Shown in pieces: positions 56,813-64,000 of a stretch of DNA of 64,000 nucleotides. The stretch's first letter is position 1, and each line of letters begins with the position of its first letter. The notes beneath the pieces are model-generated. The model was not told the DNA's origin. It saw only the letters and a program-made list of their open reading frames with translations, and made no database searches. The translations under genes and the position numbers were made by a program. This DNA comes from Elgaria multicarinata webbii (Eukaryota > Chordata > Lepidosauria > Squamata > Anguidae), in assembly GCF_023053635.1 (NCBI RefSeq), contig NC_086188.1:4426454-4490453 (forward strand). The letters run 5' to 3'.

Positions 56813-57620
56813 CCGCTTTAATGGCACAAGCTTGCGAAATGGTTGGGAAACATGAGGTGCTTCTGCCCTGTTCGCTCAGCCTTTTTGAAGAGAGAGAAGG
56901 CACAGCTAATCCAAATTTCCATTTCGTTTCTCATTGCCTCATAAAGCGAAGCTCGTAATTAAGCTACCATTTGGCTCATTCTTAATACACTTTGGTGTTT
57001 TTTAAATTATATTTCACATGAGTGGGAGGAAGCTATTAGAGGCAGCCCTAGGTAACCCAGAGCGCTCACTGCGTTACTGAAAATTACATTTTTTGCATTC
57101 TTTGCAATAAACCATAATTGCATTTTCTTTTGCCTGTGCTAGATAGGATGTGTCTAAACAGACCTCATTGGAGGAAACGGCTTTTTGGAGCAAATTACTT
57201 TTAGCTTACTAGCCTGGCAGTTTGCAGGAATTGTGACTCCAAAAACTGTCGGACAACCCACAGATAAACTGGGAGCATGTAAAAAGGGGGTTGTAAAATG
57301 GCTCGTGGTGGATTCTAAAAGTCCAGCATTCCACGGTGAGATGAGGGAGATTTGAGAAATGGGCTTCTCAGGAGCAGCCACTGCAAACAGATACCCTGAA
57401 TACCAACCAGAGGCTAGTTGGGGCAACTGATGGAGCACCTGGCAGCAGGAGATTTGAGTAGAAAAGTTGATCACCTTTCAAACTCTTCTAATGGATCTCA
57501 CCACAATGGGACACTATAATAATCATGTCTAGCGTGATAACTTTGGGGAAATTATGTCACGGCTGTGATGACCTTCATCCTCCATCATGAAGCAAGATTT
57601 AAGATGCTAAAGTCTTAAAT

Positions 57621-57818
57621 GCAGAGGCCACCAGTGAGGGAGGAAGCAGCAGCCAGGCACCTCTCCAACGTGCCTGGGTCCAGCTCCAGCTGAGAGCCCC
57701 CTCCCTCCTGCTACCAACTGTCTCTGCAGAGGCCACCAGTGAGGGAGGAAGCAGCAGCCAGGCACCTCTCCACCGGGCCTGGGTCCAGCTCCAGCTGAGA
57801 GCCCCCTCCCTCCTGCTG
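57621..57818. repeat. 105-bp unit duplicated in tandem
   Basis: Unit 1 (57621-57725) and unit 2 (57726-57818, last bases diverging) both start 'gcagaggccaccagtgaggg' and contain 'cctgggtccagctccagctg'. They differ at only a few positions, such as 'ccaacgtgcc' versus 'ccaccgggcc'. Confidence 0.9.
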
Positions 57819-57839
57819 TCACCTATAACTGCTGAACTT

Positions 57840-58056
57840 TCCAACTAAGATTGTAGTGCCTGAATTTGCTTTCCGTTCCCCCCTCCTCCTCCTCCCTCCC
57901 AATCCCCTTTCCTTTTGTGTCATGTCTTTTAGTTTGTAAGCCTGTGGGCAGGGACTGTCAAGAAATACTTTTGTAAGCCGCCATGAGAGCCTTTTTTGGC
58001 TGAATGGCGGCATAAAAATCCTTAAATAAATAAATAAATAAATAATAAAATAAAGT
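57840..58056 (+). mobile_element. LINE 3' end (L2-like)
   Basis: 'tgtcatgtcttttagtttgt', 'aagcctgtgggcagggactg', 'tttgtaagccgccatgagag', 'gaatggcggcataaaaat' and (AATA)n follow the design of a squamate LINE trailer. Confidence 0.55.
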
Positions 58057-58691
58057 TTCAAGGTTTCAGTTTTAACCCAAGCTTACAAATCAAAGCCACG
58101 CGAAAACCCAAGATCTGTTTCGGAAAACGTACCCTTTGCCACAACTCACTCCTCATTGGGGAACGCATCACACAAAAGCCTGCCCGCTCTGTTTCAGTAG
58201 GATGGGGAGACTGACACACTGTGCAATGGAAGCCCTCGGTCATAAAATCCCTCATGCATTTCCCACTGCTCAACCTGGGAGGCTGTAAGAGAATTCCCCA
58301 CTTCAAAGCACCGTCTAGAAGAAGTAGCTGGGAACAGTGGCAGTGGTGGCCTTGGGAGAGCTTCTGCCCTGAAAAGCACCCTAGACATACTTTAATTAGA
58401 GAAGGGCCCTGCACCAAAGAGATGGCCCTGCACCTGTCCAGTTTGACATCCGACCAAAGACAGTTCTAGCAGAGAGACGAATTCTCCTTGTATCTTTGGT
58501 ATGAACCCCCGTTTCCCACTCGCTCAGTAAAGAGAGGCCTCCAAGGAATAACACGCTACTGTGGGGCAGCTGGGCTTCTCCCCGTCTGTCACTGATACAA
58601 CCTGCCGTTGTCAGGATGTAATGGCCTGGGCTGGCCGCCCATTGCTGGCACAGACAAGACACCCAGGAGGCCAAGCAGAGAGATCTCATGC

Positions 58692-58697
58692 TTTAAT
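58692..58697 (-). terminator. TTC28: Likely TTC28 polyadenylation signal (ATTAAA)
   Basis: On the minus strand, 'gtgtctattaaagcatgag' follows an AT-rich stretch that also holds ATTAAA near 58795. Cleavage would be near 58675. Confidence 0.4.
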
Positions 58698-59747
58698 AGA
58701 CACGGAAATCACAAAGGAGGAGGCCAAATGCCTTAGCAATTGCAATAAAAATATGAAATTCTTTTTACAGGGTAAACCTCATAATATAAAAAAGTTTAAT
58801 GCTGTCTGGAAACGGAGTTTAATTTACAAAAAAAGTCCATATAGGCCAAATATGGCGGGCGCTGCATAAAGAACAGAGTGCAGAGGGGTGACTGAGTGTG
58901 TGTGAGTGTGTGTTTGGGGGGTGGGGGGGTTCCCTCCCCATGCTCCCGTGGACAAGATCACATGACCTAGAGGCAGAACGGATGGGCTGCAAAGCTCCTT
59001 AGGGAAGCAAGCTGGTGCGGGGCAGGCCTGGCAGACCCGTTTCCCCTTTTTCGGTTCCCCAGTATCCCCTTCCTGGGGATGACAGGCACTGGCCAGCTCC
59101 AGGCAGCCGGCAGAACCAGGTCGGATGGCTTCTGGCCAGTCCTGTCCGTTGCCGTCTCTTGATCAGCCTCGGAATGGGCCTCTTGTGGTGCGATGAAGCC
59201 AAACGGAATGGCACTGGGGGTAGGTTTTTTTTGCACGTGACAGAACTCTGGTGGGAGCAGCCCATCACACCTAACGCTTATTGCTCACTGTGAAAAGCAG
59301 TGTTGTCACTGTACATACACAAAGACGACAATCAGGACGACGACAAACCAGGAGTGGGGTGTGGATGGGTGTTTCCATGGAAGAGAGATGGAGGGACGAG
59401 GGACGCTGCTTCCTGAATTTTCCCACATAAACAGCCTGCCTGCCTGCCACGTTCTCCGTTCCCTCACTTGTGGAGCGCAGGATTGAGGTGCCGGCTGCGG
59501 AAGCAGAGATGTGAGCTCTGCCAGAGGAGCGACATTAACCCAGGGAGATGCCCGGGCTCCAAGGGATGGCTCAGGAGCACCACGGTCCCCGGCCACGTGT
59601 GGAACATGTGCCCAAGGAGGGCTGGAGCCACCACAGGGGAGGGACAGCCAAAGTATTTGGTCCCACCAGATCGGCAGCCGTTCCAGAAAGCACCGTGTGT
59701 AAAAAGACCCCTTCCTCCAGTCGCAAAGAAGGAAGCACGCTGGCTCT

Positions 59748-59786
59748 GGAGGAGGAGGAGGAGGAGGAGGAGGAGGAGGAGGAGAG
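59748..59786. repeat. (GGA)n microsatellite
   Basis: About twelve GGA units lie in the TTC28 3' UTR (TCC on the transcript strand). Confidence 0.85.
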
Positions 59787-61234
59787 GGCTGGGCGGAAGG
59801 CTTTGGCGGAAAGAGTTCTCCAGTTGCCCCACGGAGTGACTTTGCATAGGGTAGAAAAGGGCCGGCAGCCAGTCCAGCCCTTCGCTGCATGAAAGAGCTC
59901 TGCCTGGGCCCGGGGGCTCAGCTGAGCAGGTGAAGCGATCCTGAGAGCTTACGGGTGGGTGGGTGGGGAGAGGGGACGACAGGAGAAGGGGCAACCCAGC
60001 ACAGCAGGCAAGAGCCACCCAGAAGCCCGGAGCGGCTGACGGGCAGGGCCACGAGCCGTAACAGAACCAATGATCACTCCTGCCTCCCCCCACTCAGAAG
60101 AGGCGCTCCCCCCTCCCACTCCCGGGATTGCTCCAACCAGGGGCGCACGCCTCCCGCGGACGAGCGCTCCCAGGCTTTGCTTCCATGGCTTTAGGGCGGC
60201 TCCTGCAGGAATTCCTGGCGGCCAAGAGTGTTCTGGAGCTCCGCCCGCCTCGATGCTCCTCCACAGACCCAAAGGTCCATGCGTGGTTCCTCAGGCCAGC
60301 AAATAGTGCAACGGCTGCCTGCCTCCTGCCTGGGCCGCTTTGGGTCCCTCCTTCTAATCAATATGGGGGGGGCGGGATGAAGAGGCCTCTCCTTTGTGCT
60401 TGGGACAAGGAGCCTGGGGGCGGGAGGGGACAGACGGACGGATGGATGTTGCGGCCCCCACAGCCCTGGTGGCGAAGAGAGAGGGACTCATGCGTGGCGT
60501 CCAGCTGCACGTGAACTACAGAAAGCCCCCCCTCAGGGGGCCAGATGCTGCTCAGGGGGCCCCCATCAGTGTGGTGAGGGAGGGGGCGGCCCTCGCTGTG
60601 ACAGAAGGAGGCGGAGGGAGGGAGGCCAGCCCATGTGGGGCTCTGAGCCTGCGGGCAGCAGCGGACGGCTTCCATGGATCGCTTCCATCTTTGCAAAGGA
60701 CGGAGCCTGCCGTATGTCCCTCTGCAGCAGCAACCAGGCAATCCCGTCTGTCCCCTCTGGACGGGAACGGGGGCTTTCCCTGAAAAGCCGCCAGAAGTTT
60801 CTCCCGTGGCCACCCAGGCCGGGCGTGCATTTCCCAGGAGAGGAAGCAATGCAGCCCCCTCCTCCTTCTCCTCCCCCCACAACCAACCCTTGCTGGAAGC
60901 ATTGAGAAAATGGCTTGTACCTCTCATCACAGAAAGGCGTGTGCGTATCCTGGCAGAGCCCCCTCCCGGCCTGGGCAACCCCAGACGCTCCTATCCTGCA
61001 CCCGGGGTGGAGGTGGGGGCAGCAGCAGCAGCAGCAGCGGCTGAGAGGCATGTGGCCAGCTTGCGCGGACCCACGGGGCTGGCCTCCACGCCCAGGCCTC
61101 TCGCCGGGCCCAGGGTGTGTGTGTGTGTCCCAGTTCCCTGCCTCGTTTCCCAAGGTTCTGTATCATTCAAGCAAGTGGGCGGGGAAAAGGCCCAGGGAAT
61201 TTGACCGACCAAAGGAGCCGGCGGAAGAGAGGTT

Positions 61235-62916
61235 TCAGCACTTGGAAGAAGGGAAGAAACGTCCGGGCGATAAGAACTTGTAGCCGTTCCCAGAAGGCAG
61301 CCGTACGGGGTGCACCGAGCCGGGGGCGCTGCCAGGGGGCGCTGCGGCCGCCAGGGGACCGGCGGAGTCGGCAGGGCGCCTGTGTCCGTTGGGGGGGTCC
61401 CTCTGCGGAGATCGAGCGAGGGGCCGCGGAGCGGACAGGTCCTTCAGCTCCAGCTTGTCCGCTGCCTTCTCCTCCTCCTTGCTGTGCCGCGGAGAAAGGT
61501 TGAGCAAGCTCAGCACGTCCCTCCTGCTGGCCGGCCGGCCCGAGGCGCCCCGCAGGTTCCGCCCGAGGCCCGGCGGGTGGGAGGGGCTGTTCTGCCAGAA
61601 CATCTTCAGGTTGTGGATGGCCTGCACCTTCTGGTCGATGGCGGCCATCTTGAGCTTGTCGATGGCCGGGGCATCGGCGGGGCTGGAGCGGGTGGAGCTA
61701 GCGGAGGAGTAGGAGAGGGCCGGCGAAGGGGTGCTGCCGGCGGGAGAGTGATGCCCTGAGCTGGGGGAGATGTTCTGGGGCGACTTGGAAATGTGGGTGC
61801 TGTAGGGCGAGCTGGGGTACTTGAGCCGGAAGAGCGGCTGCTCCAGGCCCGGGCCGTCGGAGCTGGGGGAGGGCTGGCCGCTGTGCGGAGCGGCGCCCTC
61901 CCTGGCCGAGGCCTCGGAGGTGGTGGGGCTGTTGTAGCCGGAGCTGACCTTCTGCAGGGAAGAGCTCCTGGTGGGGGGCTTTGGCTTCAGTGGGGTGGGG
62001 GAGGCCTGGCCCTTGTAGCCGGAGCACAGCGGCCTGCTGAAGGCGCTGGTCTCTGAGGCCCGGAAGGAGGAGGCCCCACCGCCGCCGCCGCCGCCGCCGG
62101 GCGTGGAGGGCGTGTTGTCCAGGCTGCTGCTCTTGCTGAGCCGCCGCCCGCCGCCGCCGCGCTGCAGGTGCTCCACGGCCAGGAGGTGGCTCTGCGTCTC
62201 CTGCAGGATCTTCTGAGCCAGCGCCTGGGGGTCGAGCCGCGGGTCGCCGTTCTTCTTCTTCTTCTCCTCCTCCTCCTGGGACTTGACGGTGCTGTCGGTT
62301 TCCGTGCTGGACTGGTCCGACTCGCCCGTGTCCGACCCGGCGAGCCGCCCCACCTTCTGGAACGGGGAGTTTGGGCTGGGAACGAGAGTCATTTTGACGG
62401 GGGAGTTTGGGGAACTGACGCTCCCCTTAGAGCTGACCGACACTTTGGCCCCTGCGGCCTGAGGAGTCCGGGAGGGTTTGAGGTCGGGGGAAAACCGCGT
62501 CCGGCTGTTCTCCCGGTACGCCGCCAGGGGCTCGTTGCTGATGATGGAGAAGCCCTCGTACTCCTCCTCCTCCGCCTCTTTGCCGGGGGCCGCACCGCCC
62601 TGTGGCGAGAACGAGCCCTGCGGCGCAGAGGGCCGCTGCGGGTAGATGGTCTTGGGCCTCTCGCAGTCCTGGCGGCCCCTGGCGTGGCCCCCGTCCGAGA
62701 CGCACTCGGCCTTGGAGGCGAAGCTGACGGAGGAGGCGATGGAGCTCAGGCTGTACACGGAGATGGCGTCGGCGGCCAGGCTGTCGGGGCACGTCGGGGA
62801 GAAGGGCGGGTTCTGGTAGCTGAGCGGCCCGGGATTGGAGGTGGACTGAGCCGAGGCCAAGGACTCGAGGGACGAGGAGCTGTCCAAGCTCAGCCGTTTG
62901 GGGAGCTCTGTGGAGT
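61235..62916 (-). CDS. TTC28: TTC28 terminal coding exon (C-terminal about 560 residues)
   Basis: TTC28 (TPRBK) is a protein of about 2480 residues in human, with many TPR repeats and a CHAT domain; it is reported to act at the spindle midzone/midbody. This exon codes only the Ser/Pro-rich disordered tail. Acceptor CCTCCAG precedes 62916; the first two bases complete Asp, giving DSTELPKRLSLDSSSSLES. Further landmarks are DAISVYSLSSIASSVSF, EEYEGFSIISNEPLAAY, SDTGESDQSSTETDSTVKSQ, an acidic-basic EEEEKKKK run, a poly-Gly run absent from mammals as I recall, SSSLQKVSSGYNSPTTSEAS, DKLKMAAIDQKVQAIHNLKM, RRDVLSLLNLSPRH and the invariant end GNGYKFLSPGRFFPSSKC. The TPR and CHAT exons lie to the right of the window. 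PITPNB is the next gene downstream. Confidence 0.95.
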
Positions 62917-63237
62917 CTGGAGGAAGCGGAGGGAAAGGGAGGCCGGTCAAAGCACGGAACGGGGAGCGATGTGGCGTCCGCCTCTGCAGTCCCCGCCAGC
63001 CGTCAAGGTCCTTTGGACGCTTGTTGAAAGCAGAGGAGCACAGCCCAGGTGCCCCCGAATACCACGGCCGGGGCTCTGCTGCTGACCCCTTCCGGCAGCC
63101 CATTCAGCCCCACCCCTGGGTGCAGAGGTGTTGGGGCTCCCTCCTTCCCTCCCTCCCTCCCTCCCTCCTCCTCTTCCTCGTCCTCCTCCCGAGACGCGCC
63201 CCCATCCCCCAGACCACCCGCCAGGCCGGAGCCTTAC

Positions 63238-63345
63238 CAAAAAGCGCCAGCAGGGTCTGGAGCGCAAAGTGCATGGTTCTGCGGCTGGCCTGCTTGCCCG
63301 TCTTCAGCGTCACTTCCTCCTGCCCGACCTCGCACAGATCGAAGC
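63238..63345 (-). CDS. TTC28: TTC28 penultimate coding exon (108 nt)
   Basis: After acceptor TTGCAG, two bases complete Gly and the exon codes FDLCEVGQEEVTLKTGKQAS then RRTMHFALQTLLALF, ending with one base of Asp before donor GTAAGG. Joined to the last exon it gives LLALFDSTELPKR, as in other vertebrates. Confidence 0.95.
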
Positions 63346-63539
63346 CTGCAAGCAAGACGGGCCTTCAGGCCACAGGGTCCGGGGGTGGAGGGCGACGTCT
63401 GCCCCGCTCGGCCCAGCCTGCGGGGGCCGGTGGGGGGGGGGAAGCAGGAGGGGGAGGCCTGCCCCATTTCCCCCCTGCCCTCTCCACCCCAGACGTCATC
63501 CCGAGGGCTCCCAGCCCACCCCGCTCCAGCCCACCCTAC

Positions 63540-63669
63540 CTAACGCTGCCAGGAACTCGTGGCAGCCAGGCAGCCGCCAAAGCTGGACGCTAATGGAGAC
63601 TTGGATTGGGGCCAAAGAGAAGTCCTGCTCCTTCTCTCCAACCTGGAGCTGCACCAAGACCTGATGGAG
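63540..63669 (-). CDS. TTC28: TTC28 coding exon, third from the end
   Basis: It codes LHQVLVQLQVGEKEQDFS, LAPIQVSISVQLWRL and PGCHEFLAAL plus one base of Gly, donor GTAGGG. Two in-frame acceptors nine bases apart are possible: CCCTTCAG before 63669, with the better pyrimidine tract, and CCATCAG before 63660, which would drop LHQ. I chose the upstream one. Confidence 0.85.
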
Positions 63670-63993
63670 CTGAAGGGAGAAGGGGCAGGCAGTCAGGCAG
63701 GCCGAGGCAGATGCCCTTCAGATGCCCACACTTGGTTTGTCATTGTCATGGGGGAGGGGGGGAACAGGAGGAAAAAGAGGGGAGGAGCAAGGAGCTGAAG
63801 CTGAGGGCCGGAGGGGGGAGAGAGACACAAGGCTGCACCAGGCAGGCAGGCAGGCAGGCAGGCAGTTCCCCCCCCCCCACTAGCCGCTGCCTCAGACCAC
63901 AAGGAGGCCATGACACCCTGGTCCTGAGCCCACTGCACACACACCCCAAAACAGGAGGGGTGGGGGGTGGGCGAAGGGGGGGCCTATACTCAC

Positions 63994-64000
63994 CATTCCC
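63994..64000 (-). CDS. TTC28: TTC28 exon edge (partial, runs off the window)
   Basis: On the minus strand the window starts GGGAATG followed by a strong donor GTGAGTAT (63986-63993). It fits the 3' end of the preceding TTC28 exon, but only seven bases are visible. Confidence 0.45.

Larger units (their letters stand above)
55900..58675. other. Intergenic interval between TTC28 and PITPNB
   Basis: It contains two foldback MITEs, a 105-bp tandem duplication and a LINE tail. The stretch 56.83-57.6 kb has nothing I can identify. Confidence 0.65.
58675..61234 (-). other. TTC28: TTC28 3' UTR (approximate extent)
   Basis: From the stop codon at 61235-61237 to ATTAAA at 58692-58697 is about 2.5 kb. 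Most of it is GC-rich and low in repeats; the final 150 bp turn AT-rich, as usual near a cleavage site. Many open frames on both strands here are GC-driven artefacts. Confidence 0.55.

Noticed and set aside
59306-61204. Several 100-200-codon frames on both strands
   Set aside because: They fall in the inferred TTC28 3' UTR, follow GC composition and overlap one another in several frames. No recognisable domain.

Overview
The window looks like nuclear DNA of a reptile, most likely a squamate (lizard or snake). Three multi-exon vertebrate genes are recognisable, all transcribed from the minus strand: TTC28 (3' end, about 58.7 kb to the right edge), PITPNB (complete, about 31.3-55.55 kb) and MN1 (first coding exon and promoter, about 12.1-16.3 kb, with part of its long intron running to the left edge). 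The same order and orientation is known for human 22q12. The dispersed repeats point to squamates: CR1/L3 and L2-like LINE pieces, tRNA-headed SINEs, many palindromic DNA mini-transposons (MITEs) and hAT elements. The species call is an inference from repeat style, not from a search.

Layout. 1-12112: intron 1 of MN1, AT-rich, with few transposons. 12113-15509: MN1 exon 1, a very GC-rich exon coding 1132 residues rich in Gln, His, Pro and Gly, inside a large CpG island that continues to about 17.6 kb and contains AT-rich blocks that may be regulatory. 17.7-31.3 kb: intergenic, with nested repeats (CR1, L3, L2, a hAT element inside a MITE, SINEs). 31.3-55.55 kb: PITPNB. I could place all 11 coding exons by canonical GT-AG sites and unbroken phase. 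They give a 272-residue class I phosphatidylinositol transfer protein and include an 8-nt microexon. The last exon is of the type lacking Ser262 (splice form 2). 55.5-55.9 kb: PITPNB CpG-island promoter with ETS, NRF1-like and CCAAT motifs. 55.9-58.7 kb: intergenic, with two foldback MITEs, a 105-bp tandem duplication and a LINE tail. 58.7-64 kb: TTC28 3' UTR, terminal coding exon, two upstream exons and the edge of a third.

The genes do not form one pathway: MN1 is a nuclear transcriptional co-regulator, PITPNB moves phosphatidylinositol/phosphatidylcholine at the Golgi and ER, and TTC28 is a large TPR protein linked to cytokinesis. Their linkage is conserved synteny.

The most unusual non-genic item is in PITPNB intron 8: a roughly 510-bp inverted repeat at 37063-37576 whose arms each carry a 51-nt segment that can be folded like a hammerhead ribozyme, probably a Penelope-like retroelement remnant. 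A second theme is a set of hAT-type insertions with perfect 8-bp target duplications that all fit nnnTAnnn, two of them landing in palindromic MITEs.
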